Source: a bacterium
GTDB lineage: Bacteria > Chlamydiota > Chlamydiia > Chlamydiales > SM23-39
NCBI GenBank assembly: GCA_021780355.1
Contig: JAJXYX010000061.1
Span: forward strand, 1-42,321
DNA length: 42,321 bases
Reading direction: 5' to 3'
Position 1 is the stretch's first letter; every line of letters begins with the position of its first letter. Both the position numbers and the translations under genes were made by a program. This document shows positions 6,444-14,637 of the stretch, one piece after another. Under the pieces are notes generated by a model. That model saw only the letters and a list, made by a program, of their open reading frames with translations. It was not told the DNA's origin and searched no databases.

Positions 6444-7649
6444 ATGAAGATGATTGAAAGAGCTTTAAATGAACGACTTAAACAAGTCTTAAAAAGAGGG
6501 AAAAGCGTATTGCTTTTAGGACCTCGCCAAACTGGAAAAACAACTCTTCTCCGCGAGTATGAGGCTGATTTAGAAATCACCTTGCTTATTTCGAAAATTC
6601 GTCGACAGTATGAAGCAGATCCGGACTTATTCATTAGAGAGGTTCAGGCTTTAAGAAATTCTAAAGGTTCCTTACCTTTAGTGATTATTGATGAGGTACA
6701 GAAAGTCCCTGCCCTAATGGACAGCGTTCAATATTTAATTGATGAAGGGATTGCTCAATTTATTCTTACAGGTTCATCAGCTCGCAAACTTCGTCATAAT
6801 AAAAGTGTAAATTTTTTGCCTGGCCGTGTGATTCAGCTGCGTTTGGATCCTTTTGTCTTGGAAGAGCTTTCTTTGCCTTTTCCCGCTGTAGAAGATTTTC
6901 TTTTGTATGGTTCTCTTCCTGCGATTCGATTAGAGACAGATCCTCTTATAAAAGAAGAAGAGCTGGATTCTTATGTCGACTTATATCTGGAAGATGAAAT
7001 TAGAGCCGAAGCTCTTGTTCGCGATATTGGAGCGTTCGAGAATTTTTTGCGCCTCGCTGCCATGGAATCGGGAAATATTGTAAATTTTGACAAAATTTCT
7101 CAAGACATAGGCGTTGCTAGAACCACTGTTGCCTCTTATTATCAAATTTTAGAAGATTGTTTAATTGCTGAACGAGTTGAGCCTTATGTAGAAAGTCGTT
7201 CACGAAAAAAATTAACAAAATCTTCAAAATATCTATTTTTTGATTTAGGGCTCAGGCGTCTTGCAGCAAAAGAGCCTCCGTCTTTGCTTCATAAATATTT
7301 AGGGCATCTATTTGAGCAATTTATTGGGTTAGAACTCATTCGATGGTCGCGACTTCAAAATATAAAAATAAGCGTGCACTTTTGGAGAGATTCTTCTGGT
7401 CCTGAAGTCGATTGGCTTTTGCATCGAGATCAATCTTTACTGCCCATAGAAGTAAAATGGACAGAAAATCCATCCTTGCGAGACGCTAAACACCTTGAAT
7501 TGTTTCTAAAAGAATACCCGTTAGCAAAACAAGCCTATGTTGTTTGCCAAGTGTCTCGTCCTCAAATGCTTTCCGATAACATTGAAGCGATATCATGGAA
7601 AGATTTGATTCAAAGGATTTCCTCTTGGCGCGACACGAGCGACAGATGA
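6444..7649 (+). CDS. AAA ATPase with DUF4143 domain
   Basis: About 401 residues. The N-terminal AAA domain has a Walker A at GPRQTGKT (K32, T33) and a Walker B at LPLVIIDEVQKV, followed by sensor-like FILTGSSARKLR. The C-terminal DUF4143 domain contains AAMESGNIVNFDKISQDIGV (winged-helix-like) and a nuclease-like fold with EVDWLLHRD and LLPIEVKW. This family is common in bacteria and archaea, often in mobile or variable regions. Its substrate is not established. Earlier in-frame TTG codons exist. ATG at 6444 is the first conventional start, with AAAGGAA about 15 nt before it, so the start is not certain. It stands alone between palindromic copies A and B. Confidence 0.88.
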   Translation: MKMIERALNERLKQVLKRGKSVLLLGPRQTGKTTLLREYEADLEITLLISKIRRQYEADPDLFIREVQALRNSKGSLPLVIIDEVQKVPALMDSVQYLIDEGIAQFILTGSSARKLRHNKSVNFLPGRVIQLRLDPFVLEELSLPFPAVEDFLLYGSLPAIRLETDPLIKEEELDSYVDLYLEDEIRAEALVRDIGAFENFLRLAAMESGNIVNFDKISQDIGVARTTVASYYQILEDCLIAERVEPYVESRSRKKLTKSSKYLFFDLGLRRLAAKEPPSLLHKYLGHLFEQFIGLELIRWSRLQNIKISVHFWRDSSGPEVDWLLHRDQSLLPIEVKWTENPSLRDAKHLELFLKEYPLAKQAYVVCQVSRPQMLSDNIEAISWKDLIQRISSWRDTSDR

Positions 7650-7660
7650 TTCATCTAAAT

Positions 7661-7829
7661 TATACCGAAGAAAGCTGAAGAATAGGCTTATAGGCGGGTT
7701 CAAAGCGCCAACAATCGATTGCGGCAAGTGGGTTGTATTGTGCCTCATACTAGCCCACTTTGCCGCATTCGATTTTTGGCAGCTTTGAATCCCGTCTAAT
7801 AGCCGATTCTTGAGTCACGAACGGTATAA
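7661..7829. repeat. Palindromic element copy B (169 bp, full length)
   Basis: The copy runs from TATACCG at 7661 to CGGTATA at 7823-7829, exactly 169 bp. The right arm is canonical (GATTTTTGGCAGCTTTGAAT, then GAGTCACGAACGGTATA). The left arm matches from GGCTTATAGGCGGGTTCAA inward, but its outermost ~20 bp (GAAGAAAGCTGAAGAAT) have diverged. The central stem is GCGGCAAGTGGG with CCCACTTTGCCGC around GTAT...ATAC. The opposing inner arms read TTCAAAGCGCC and ATTCAAAGCTGCC, a small bulge also present in copy F. The remaining 7650-7839 holds nothing else. Confidence 0.85.
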
Positions 7830-7839
7830 CCGAGGCTGA

Positions 7840-8138
7840 GAGTTAGTTTATCGAGACGCTTGGAATCTTGTTGCCAGATATTTTATTGAACAAAGAGGAG
7901 CTTTAGCTCGTCTCTTCATCTCACTTCCGAAGATTTGTGGGTGGCCTATTCGAGATGGCCTGACAAAAGGACGCGAGATGCTGCTTGGCCGGGAGAAGAA
8001 GCTCCTTCCGACGAACTTCCTTTTTCTATTCGCCAGGCTGTAGTAGTGATTCAGGATTGTTTGGATCAAGAAAGAAAATTTCCTGAGATTTGCATGGAAG
8101 TGGTAGACGATCTATTGTTATTGAAGTGCACGATGTAA
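7840..8138 (+). pseudogene. Frameshifted, 5'-truncated gene remnant
   Basis: Two frames together read like one protein. From 7840 the first frame gives LVYRDAWNLVARYFIEQRGA and then loses sense. Near 7912 the second frame continues with SEDLWVAYSRWPDKRTRDAA, then PSDELPFSIRQAVVVIQDCL, and stops at 8136-8138. One base lost or two gained near 7912 would join them. The first frame has no start codon and runs back into palindromic copy B, so the 5' end is missing. The product resembles small monooxygenase-like (ABM-fold) domain proteins, but that identity is weak. It is almost certainly inactive. Confidence 0.65.
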
Positions 8139-8265
8139 AACCGCTTTACATTTGAGATAGGTGTGACAGGTTGAAGTGGAAAGCGTCCAAAATTTTTTTG
8201 AATTTTGTAGACAGAAAAGTAAAAAATCGATAGTTTCTTGCCTTTTCTTTACCAAGGAGATGTGT

Positions 8266-8664
8266 ATGTCTATAGATGTTCTAGATCCAAATTGTTCTGA
8301 AGTATATGTAGGAGGAATTTATGACGATGAGGAGGATGTGTTTTCTGAAAAATTCTCCGGCATAGGAGCTATTTTCCAATCCAACTTGAAGTGCAAGGAA
8401 AAGCATATTTCCGCCATGAAAGCGAATGCTAGGCCTTTGCCTGTAATGAAAGTAATTTTAGCTGATGGCGGTAAATGGAACGTGTCGACAACTGTTAAAA
8501 AAGATCAAGAAGGGAATACTACGGGAAGCGCTAATGTGCATGTTGAAAAGAAGACGGGAGCAGGACGTTGTTATGTCGGCGCTAGTGCAGAGGTCAAAAA
8601 AGATAAAAATCAGAAGACTGAGACTGGCGTAACTGTTACTGCGGGAGTTAGTGGAGAATTTTGA
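8266..8664 (+). CDS. Small beta-rich hypothetical protein
   Basis: A 132-residue protein with no recognised family. The start ATG at 8266 has AAGGAG six nt upstream, which excludes longer in-frame versions. The first third is acidic (GGIYDDEEDVFSEKF). The last 65 residues alternate polar and hydrophobic positions in short strands separated by charged turns (WNVSTTVKKDQEG, SANVHVEKKTGAG, VGASAEVKKDKNQ, GVTVTAGVSGEF). This suggests a repetitive beta-hairpin sheet. There is no signal peptide or membrane span. Its stop overlaps the possible TTG start of the following protease gene, so the two are likely co-translated and may act together. Confidence 0.7.
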   Translation: MSIDVLDPNCSEVYVGGIYDDEEDVFSEKFSGIGAIFQSNLKCKEKHISAMKANARPLPVMKVILADGGKWNVSTTVKKDQEGNTTGSANVHVEKKTGAGRCYVGASAEVKKDKNQKTETGVTVTAGVSGEF

Positions 8665-9608
8665 GAGAATTTGCATGCCTTATGTTAAATCTATCTAAAT
8701 GTTTTCAATCGTGCGCGTCTTTTTTTCAAAGGCGCGCGTGTAAATTAATTGTAGTCGCTTTTTTACTTTCTCTGGGAGGCGGCTATTTTTATTTTCAATC
8801 TTCATCTTACTATTTTTTTATCCCAGTGCATAGCGATGAAGAATATTGGGGAGGAGCTTTTGTTTTTCAGATTGAAATAGAAGATAAAACTTACCAACTT
8901 GACTTAGATCTTGGGACGGAAACATCTAGTTTAGATCGTGAGGAATTGGATAAGATTGATAAGGAATTATATGGAACTTATTCCATGTACGACGTACATG
9001 GAAGGATGTATGAAGCTCCCATTTATGAAGTTCCGAAAGTAAAGATTCATGACCTTTCTTTATCTATGATGCTAATTCGAGAAGAATCTCCTGAATTCCT
9101 GCGTAACAATGTCTTAACAGGAAGCGTAGATAACATTATATCTTCTGGGCGCGCGGGGAGGGATATTTTTGGAAATAAAAATTTTCTCTTGGATTTTGCT
9201 CGTTCTAAGATGATTTTATGCAAACGTTTTACGTCTCTTTCGAGGAATGGGTATCATTTAAAGGATTTTGTTAAGGTGCCCCTTCATGTGAATAAAATTG
9301 GATTTTGTCTTCAGGCTGATACAGACGAAGGTATGAAAATGCTACTTCTAGATACAGGTTGTACTTTTAGTCTTTTGCGAGAGACTCGTTTAGAAAAACA
9401 GCTTGAGACAAAACCTTTTGGCGAGGAGCCAGCATGGCATACGAATAAGTTCAAGATCGGTTGTAAAGATTTTGGCCCCTATAGCTTTGATTTCCTTCAC
9501 ATGTCTGAAGTGTTGAGCGAGATAGATGGGATTTTGGGGATGGATTTTCTAAGAAAGCATGCTGTTTTTTTTGATCAAGATCACCTTGCGCTCTATATAG
9601 AAAAATGA
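8661..9608 (+). CDS. Membrane-anchored two-lobed aspartic protease (retropepsin-like)
   Basis: A 315-residue protein with one membrane span near residues 29-46, so the bulk probably faces the periplasm. The C-terminal lobe has the retropepsin active-site motif LLLDTGCTFSLL (D231-T-G233) and the flap-side signature GILGMDFL (290-297). The N-terminal lobe has a diverged copy, LDLDLGTETSSL (D83-L-G85-T), and ends in GRDIFGNKNFLLDF, matching the second lobe's end. This looks like two pepsin-type lobes on one chain, unlike the usual single-lobe dimeric retropepsins. TTG at 8661, preceded by GGAG, would overlap the upstream stop. ATG at 8682 is the alternative start. The substrate is unknown. Confidence 0.75.
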   Translation: MREFACLMLNLSKCFQSCASFFQRRACKLIVVAFLLSLGGGYFYFQSSSYYFFIPVHSDEEYWGGAFVFQIEIEDKTYQLDLDLGTETSSLDREELDKIDKELYGTYSMYDVHGRMYEAPIYEVPKVKIHDLSLSMMLIREESPEFLRNNVLTGSVDNIISSGRAGRDIFGNKNFLLDFARSKMILCKRFTSLSRNGYHLKDFVKVPLHVNKIGFCLQADTDEGMKMLLLDTGCTFSLLRETRLEKQLETKPFGEEPAWHTNKFKIGCKDFGPYSFDFLHMSEVLSEIDGILGMDFLRKHAVFFDQDHLALYIEK

Positions 9609-9763
9609 GCGTAAAAAAACTTTTCTAGAGTGAGTGTTATTTTAGGCGCTTTTGCAGGTATTGAAGCTGCTAGAATAGAAAAGCTTGGGGCTGCTTTAAT
9701 GTTTTCTATGGTGGTCACAAATCTGGTTTGTGCTTTAGATCCCAACATTTGGAATGTGAGATG

Positions 9764-9828
9764 GCATTCGATTTTTGGCAGCTTTGAATCCCGTCCAATA
9801 GCCGATTCTTGAGTCATGAACGGTATAA
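9764..9828. repeat. Palindromic element copy D (right half only)
   Basis: GCATTCGATTTTTGGCAGC through GAGTCATGAACGGTATA matches the right arm of copy B nearly base for base over 65 bp. The left half is absent. It lies 52 bp before dapA. The rest of 9609-9880 contains a short plus-strand open frame (9630-9812) that runs into this repeat and looks like a coding remnant with hydrophobic residues. I do not call it a gene. Confidence 0.8.
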
Positions 9829-9880
9829 CAAAAGTTTTTGGCATCTTGATCAATAACTTCATTTTTGAGAAGATCAGCTC

Positions 9881-10786
9881 ATGAAATTTACAGGCTCATT
9901 GGTTGCTATTGCTACTCCCTTCCATCCTGATGGAAGTTTGGATAAATATTCGCTAAAGCGTTTGGTTGAGTGGCATGTTTCTGAAGGAACCGATGGGATT
10001 GTTTGCTCTGGCGCGACGGGCGAATCGGTTTGTTTGAGCGAGACGGATCGTTTGGACATTTTGGACGTTTGCTTAGAGGCTGCAGCCGGGAAAATTCCTG
10101 TGATTGCAGGGACGGGCACGCCGGATACAAGAGAGACGATTCGTTTGACAGAGCAGGCGCGGAAAGCCGGCGCTGCGGGCTGTTTGGTGATCACCCCTTT
10201 TTATAATAAACCCACGGCGAGAGGGTGTGTGCTTCATTACAAGGAAGTGGCTCAAGTTGGTCTTCCTGTTGTGGTGTATCATAACCCTGGAAGAACGCAG
10301 GTTCGTTTAACTGCAGAGACGTTGGCGGAGATTAGCGCCATTGAGGGAATTGCCGCTTTAAAAGACTCTAGCGGTGATAAAGAGCTTATTCGAGAGCTTT
10401 GCGGCCTTTCTTCTTTCCCTATTTTATCTGGAGATGATTGGATGACCTTTGAGACGCTGCAAATGGGCGGCGTTGGGGCTATTTCTGTGATCGGCAATAT
10501 AGTTCCCCGCGCTTGGAAAGAGATGATTCGTTTGTCTTTGCAAAAGCGCTGGGAAGAAGCCAAATGTATTTCCGATCGCTTTCAGCATCTTTGCCAAGCT
10601 CTTTTTCAAGAGGTCAACCCTCAATGTGTAAAATATGCGCTTAGCCTGATGGGAAAATGTGGAATAACTCTTCGCTTGCCTTTGGTTCCTCCATTGGAAG
10701 AATCTCGAAAAGGAATAAAGAGGGCTTTTTTGCGCTTGGCTTTACCATTTGAAGAAGGCTCTTTCAGCTTTCGATCTCTAAGATAA
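9881..10786 (+). CDS. dapA: 4-hydroxy-tetrahydrodipicolinate synthase
   Basis: DapA condenses pyruvate with aspartate semialdehyde, the first committed step to diaminopimelate and lysine. In chlamydiae the product feeds peptidoglycan. The 301-residue TIM-barrel protein has the Schiff-base lysine K161 in AALKDSSGD, the tyrosine of VVVYHNPGRT (Y133) with R138, and TPFYNKPT (Y108). The pyruvate-binding motif reads GATGES instead of the usual GTTGES, so the first threonine of the catalytic triad region is alanine. Length is normal. The gene stands apart from other lysine genes, between repeat copy D and the convergent MORN gene, which it overlaps by 23 bp at its 3' end. Confidence 0.95.
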   Translation: MKFTGSLVAIATPFHPDGSLDKYSLKRLVEWHVSEGTDGIVCSGATGESVCLSETDRLDILDVCLEAAAGKIPVIAGTGTPDTRETIRLTEQARKAGAAGCLVITPFYNKPTARGCVLHYKEVAQVGLPVVVYHNPGRTQVRLTAETLAEISAIEGIAALKDSSGDKELIRELCGLSSFPILSGDDWMTFETLQMGGVGAISVIGNIVPRAWKEMIRLSLQKRWEEAKCISDRFQHLCQALFQEVNPQCVKYALSLMGKCGITLRLPLVPPLEESRKGIKRAFLRLALPFEEGSFSFRSLR

Positions 10787-12272
10787 CTCTTTTTTTTGCC
10801 ATGTTTGCTTCTTTGCAATCTTGTTTCATGAGTTGGCGTATCTGCTTGCCTTGTCCCGGAGGGAGTTCAGATTCTAAGTAAACTTTATTGATCCATTGCA
10901 ACGAGCAGTCTTTGCCCTTTTGCTGTGTTTTCCAAGGAAGAGAATCGGAAGGAAGAATTTGAGCTCCAGAAAGCTTTAAAATGTGGCCGTAAGCTATCTC
11001 GATATCTTCGGTTTCTTGCTGTGATAAAATAAGGGTTTTGATGACGAGGGGAGTTAGGCTCTCTAGGGGAACTTTTACTTCGAATCGAAGTTTATATTGA
11101 TCGGGATCTAAAGGGTTTTTTTCGTGAAATTCCTCCAGGCCCTCTCCTGAGTTATATAGTTTGCATAAGATAAATCCCGGGATGACCCCACCTTCGAGTT
11201 GAAGCCCCATTTCATGATCAAGAGTTCCATAACAAAGCAGTCTAGATTGATGATGATGTAATGCGTCGTAAATTACATGAGATTCTATTTCCGCCCCTTC
11301 TGAGGTGAGAAAAGAGCAGCGCAGGGCTTCTTTTAAGCTATTTGCTATGTTTTGATGCCCTTTTTTTTCAAAATAGTCTTGAAGAATTCCTAAACAATAC
11401 CCATCTGGCGGGCTGATAAGATGAGAGCCGCATAAAAGATCGAAAAATAAGTTGTCCGATAAACTCTTTATGTTTGTGATCATTCTGTTGTTTTTCCATT
11501 CACCCTCATAAGAATCTCCGTTAGGATAGATTTGCCTTCCTCTTCCCTGTTTTACGTTATGGATCCACTCGCCTTCAAAATACTCCTCTTCATCGTAAAC
11601 ATATTTTCCTTGGCCGTGAATCAAGCCGTTCACCCATTCGCCGTCATAATACTCTTGGTCGGAGAAAAAATATTTTCCTCTGCCGTGTTTCAAGTTATTG
11701 GCCCATTCTCCTTCGTAAAATTCACTCTCAGAAAACGTGATTTTTCCTCTGCCATGTCTATGATTGCCATTCCATTCGCCCTCATAAAAAGATCCATCTC
11801 GATAGGTACGTTTTCCCATGCCGTGTCTACAATCTCTGACCCATTCCCCATCATAAAAAGTTCCGTCTGAAAACCCACATTTTCCTTTGCCTTCTCTTAA
11901 AGCATTAACCCATTGTCCTTCATAAAAAGATCCATCGAAATAAATGTATTTTCCTTTGCCGTGACAAAAGCCTTTCATCCATCCGCCCTCATAAGAAGAT
12001 CCGTCGGGATATGAGCATTTTCCCCAACCGTGGGGAACCCCATCGATTGCTTCGCCTTCATAAAGGCTTCCATTATCGAAGCGGATAGATATTTTGGGTA
12101 AAAAAGGGTTTCTTTCTTGTCTGTTGGGCTCTTTTAAAATAGAAGGTTCGATTTTTGACCTTTTAGGATCTGTCTTTTCAGATTCAAGGTGTAAGGAAGA
12201 ATCGTCTCGCTTACGTTTCTCTTTAAAAGGGGCGCTTGAAAATAAAGGAGGGGGTAAAGAATTTATGCTCAT
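10764..12272 (-). CDS. MORN-repeat protein
   Basis: A 502-residue protein. After a 65-residue polar, basic head (EKRKRDD, DPKRSK) come nine MORN repeats between about residues 68 and 262. Eight are full 23-residue units of the form G-x-x-Y-E-G-E-W-x-N-x-x-x-H-G-x-G-K-x-x-Y, and the last is partial. The C-terminal 240 residues are a separate domain I do not recognise. It contains LCYGTLDHEMGLQLEGGVIP and later helices. MORN repeats bind lipids or proteins. In intracellular bacteria such proteins are candidates for secreted effectors, but no secretion signal can be read here. The start ATG has no clear ribosome site. The 3' end overlaps dapA. Confidence 0.85.
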   Translation of the reverse strand: MSINSLPPPLFSSAPFKEKRKRDDSSLHLESEKTDPKRSKIEPSILKEPNRQERNPFLPKISIRFDNGSLYEGEAIDGVPHGWGKCSYPDGSSYEGGWMKGFCHGKGKYIYFDGSFYEGQWVNALREGKGKCGFSDGTFYDGEWVRDCRHGMGKRTYRDGSFYEGEWNGNHRHGRGKITFSESEFYEGEWANNLKHGRGKYFFSDQEYYDGEWVNGLIHGQGKYVYDEEEYFEGEWIHNVKQGRGRQIYPNGDSYEGEWKNNRMITNIKSLSDNLFFDLLCGSHLISPPDGYCLGILQDYFEKKGHQNIANSLKEALRCSFLTSEGAEIESHVIYDALHHHQSRLLCYGTLDHEMGLQLEGGVIPGFILCKLYNSGEGLEEFHEKNPLDPDQYKLRFEVKVPLESLTPLVIKTLILSQQETEDIEIAYGHILKLSGAQILPSDSLPWKTQQKGKDCSLQWINKVYLESELPPGQGKQIRQLMKQDCKEANMAKKRVILEIES

Positions 12273-12387
12273 GCTAATTAATAAAAAAATTTGTTTCTTA
12301 ATTATGTTATCAAATTAAATTAAATATTTAATTAAGCTGGCGGTTTTTTGGGTATCTTTTTGATTGCTAGGGAGTTGCGTTGAAGGG

Positions 12388-12420
12388 GCTGAAGAATCGG
12401 CTTATAGACGGGGTCAAAGC
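12388..12420. repeat. Palindromic element copy C (short left-arm fragment)
   Basis: GCTGAAGAATCGGCTTATAG followed by ACGGGGTCAAAGC matches the left arm of copy B (GCTGAAGAATAGGCTTATAG, GCGGGTTCAAAGC). Only this fragment is present. It lies 19 bp past the purB stop. The shared GCTGAAGAAT edge with copy B defines a second arm subtype. Upstream, 12273-12387 is A/T-rich, with a TTAATTAAATATTTAATTAA-like dyad near 12317-12336, and has no gene. Confidence 0.65.
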
Positions 12421-12438
12421 TTTCTTTGGGATTGGTTT

Positions 12439-13869
12439 TTAGATGTCTACGCTAGGAAATAACGCTTTTTTTTCTTGGTACTTGGTTAGGTAGGGCTCGA
12501 TGTCGGCTTGGAGGAAATCGTGCACTTGTCTGGGCGCTAGGCCGATCATTGTTTTGAGATCGAGAAAGGTTTTTACTTCGCTTTCAGAAAGAGAAAACCT
12601 TGAGGTGATTTCTCGAATTAAAAAAGCGTGCGGATCATTTTCTTTTTTAGAAGCGATGCTTAAGCTTCGTAAGGTTTCATGCGCATCTTGGCGGCTTTCC
12701 CCTTTTTTGACCGCGTTCATGAGGATGTTTTCAAGGGCCAGCAAAGGAAGATGTTCGAGGGTATGCTGTTTGGCAAGCGCAGCATCGACATGAAGATGAT
12801 CGATGATGTGGGCTAAGAGATTGAGCAGCGCATCGGCCGCTAAAAACGCTTCAGGAATACACAGTCTTCGATTTGAAGAATCATCCAAGCTGCGCTCGAG
12901 CCACTGCGTAGCTGCAGTATAGGCAGGATTTTGAGCCAGCGATATGACAAAGCGAGCTAAGCCGCAGATTCTTTCAGTGTAGATAGGATTGCGTTTATAG
13001 GGCATAGCGGAAGAGCCGACTTGTTTTTCTTCAAAAGCTTCTTGGATTTCGCCCTCATGAGCCAAAAGACGTAGATCAGTCGCCATTTTATGAGCGCTGG
13101 CTGCAAAAGATTCGAGAGAATTGAGAAGCGAAAGATCGATTTTTCGAGAATAGGTCTGTCCGGCTATAGGCAAGACGTGGGAAAAGCCAAATGCGTTCGC
13201 TATGAGCGATTCGAGCTCTTTGGCTTTTTCTTCATCGCCGTTCAGAAGGGACAGGAAAGAGGCTTGCGTTCCGGTTGCTCCTTTCACGCCTAAAAAGGGA
13301 AGAGAGTTTTCCAGCCTTTCCCAATCGAGCACATCTTGGTAAAAATCTTGCAGCCAAAGACAAAATCGTTTGCCGATCGTCGTTGGCTGCGCTGGTTGGT
13401 AGTGCGTGTAACTGAGCGTAGGATCGTTCGCATGGAGTTTGGCTAGCTTTGAGAGTTTTTGGATGAGAGAAAGGAGCTTGGCATGCAAAAGCCGCATCGC
13501 TTCTTTCATTTGGATAAGGTCTGTGTTATCTGCGACATAGCTAGATGTAGCGCCTAAGTGCAAAATGGGCTTGGCATCAGGGCATTGATCCCCAAAAGCG
13601 TGGATGTGGGCCATGACATCGTGGCGTAGCTGTTTTTCATAAATATGGACTTGATGAAAATCGATCGTCTCTACGTGCTTTTCCATTTGTTGGATTTGCT
13701 CGTCAGAGATCGGAAGCCCTAGCTGTTTTTGAGCTTTGGCCAAAGCGACCCAGAGGCGGCGAAACGTGGCTATTTTAAATTGCTGAGAAAAAAGCCTCGA
13801 CATTTCTGGACTGACGTAGCGAGTCGAAAAGGGACTCGCATAGGTGTCGTAAGCTGCTTGCTGAGACAA
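12439..13869 (-). CDS. purB: Adenylosuccinate lyase
   Basis: This fumarase/aspartase-superfamily enzyme makes AMP from adenylosuccinate and AICAR from SAICAR. The superfamily signature is intact (GSSAMPYKRNPIYTERI, near residues 286-302). The N-terminal YASPFSTRYVSPEMSRLFS and LGATSSYVADNTDL are typical of PurB. Length (476) is normal. The start is a TTG at 13869, because no ATG occurs before the conserved N-terminus and AGGA precedes it. The gene begins 3 bp after the pGP6-D-like gene stops, so it is the last gene of the thrS-parA-pgp6D-purB run. Where the rest of purine synthesis is missing, such a gene serves salvage and interconversion. I cannot tell which applies here. Confidence 0.93.
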   Translation of the reverse strand: MSQQAAYDTYASPFSTRYVSPEMSRLFSQQFKIATFRRLWVALAKAQKQLGLPISDEQIQQMEKHVETIDFHQVHIYEKQLRHDVMAHIHAFGDQCPDAKPILHLGATSSYVADNTDLIQMKEAMRLLHAKLLSLIQKLSKLAKLHANDPTLSYTHYQPAQPTTIGKRFCLWLQDFYQDVLDWERLENSLPFLGVKGATGTQASFLSLLNGDEEKAKELESLIANAFGFSHVLPIAGQTYSRKIDLSLLNSLESFAASAHKMATDLRLLAHEGEIQEAFEEKQVGSSAMPYKRNPIYTERICGLARFVISLAQNPAYTAATQWLERSLDDSSNRRLCIPEAFLAADALLNLLAHIIDHLHVDAALAKQHTLEHLPLLALENILMNAVKKGESRQDAHETLRSLSIASKKENDPHAFLIREITSRFSLSESEVKTFLDLKTMIGLAPRQVHDFLQADIEPYLTKYQEKKALFPSVDI

Positions 13870-13872
13870 AAT

Positions 13873-14637
13873 TTACTGTCCTGCGCTAGAGCGTTTTTCT
13901 ACAAAAGAGGCAATTTGATCCATGAGATGCTGGATTTGTTTCTTTTCTTCGACGCTTACGGTGCAAAGAGGGTTTTTGACCATGTCTCTTGCTCTTTTGA
14001 GAAGGGCGATCGCATGCGAGCTGAAATGAGGCAGTCTTTTATCATCTTCTGCTAAGGGAAATTCTTGTCGGATGAGCTGCAAAAGTTCTTGTTTGGGCTG
14101 GCCGTTGTAGCTTCTGACGAGAGCTTCTTTGCGCTCCATAGGACCAGCTCTACTAGCTAGCGTGTAAATGGCTTGCCTTGGCATCTGATCTAAGATGGTG
14201 TGCAGAGGCTGGGGCATGAGGGTGTAAAATTCGTAGTATTGTAAAAAGTTATAGGGAGTTTGCCGATTCCCATAGGTCGCAAAGAGCCAAGCGGTAAATG
14301 CGCCGTCTCGATATGTTTTTAAAATTTCTTGCGCTCGTTTGATCCTCTCTCCATGCAAAATTACGGCTTGATTGGTGATCGCTTTCACTTCCGAGGTGAT
14401 CATCATTAAGTTTTTTAAATCGCTTTCTACATTGTACGCATCGCTATGGCGAAAAGTGGTTAAAATTTCTTCCAGCATCTCTTTTTCTTTTTCATTTAAA
14501 GCTGCAACGCGAAAAACACCGGAAAAGCTGGAAAGCTCTCCGTTATTCGATCGTTCCACGAGAGCCGTCATTTTGGGCTGCGGCGTTTCTTTTGCTTTAA
14601 AACGGAGGTTGAGTAAATCGTTGAATTTGGACATCAT
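13873..14637 (-). CDS. pGP6-D family protein (chromosomal copy)
   Basis: A 254-residue homologue of the chlamydial virulence-plasmid protein pGP6-D, whose chromosomal counterpart follows thrS and parA in Chlamydia (CT583 type). Recognisable regions are NLRFKAKETPQPKMTALVER, SDLKNLMMITSEVKAITNQA, and a long helical C-terminus ending DQIASFVEKRSSAG. It is probably the partner of the adjacent ParA, in the manner of a ParB-like or adaptor factor, but it has no classical ParB motif. The start overlaps the ParA stop (TAATG), so the two are coupled. A second ATG is immediately downstream. Assignment rests on sequence resemblance and gene order together. Confidence 0.85.
   Translation of the reverse strand: MMSKFNDLLNLRFKAKETPQPKMTALVERSNNGELSSFSGVFRVAALNEKEKEMLEEILTTFRHSDAYNVESDLKNLMMITSEVKAITNQAVILHGERIKRAQEILKTYRDGAFTAWLFATYGNRQTPYNFLQYYEFYTLMPQPLHTILDQMPRQAIYTLASRAGPMERKEALVRSYNGQPKQELLQLIRQEFPLAEDDKRLPHFSSHAIALLKRARDMVKNPLCTVSVEEKKQIQHLMDQIASFVEKRSSAGQ

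Noticed and set aside
9630-9812. Short plus-strand open frame before dapA
   Set aside because: It runs into palindromic copy D for its last third, and no ribosome site is seen. It may be a remnant, but not a gene.
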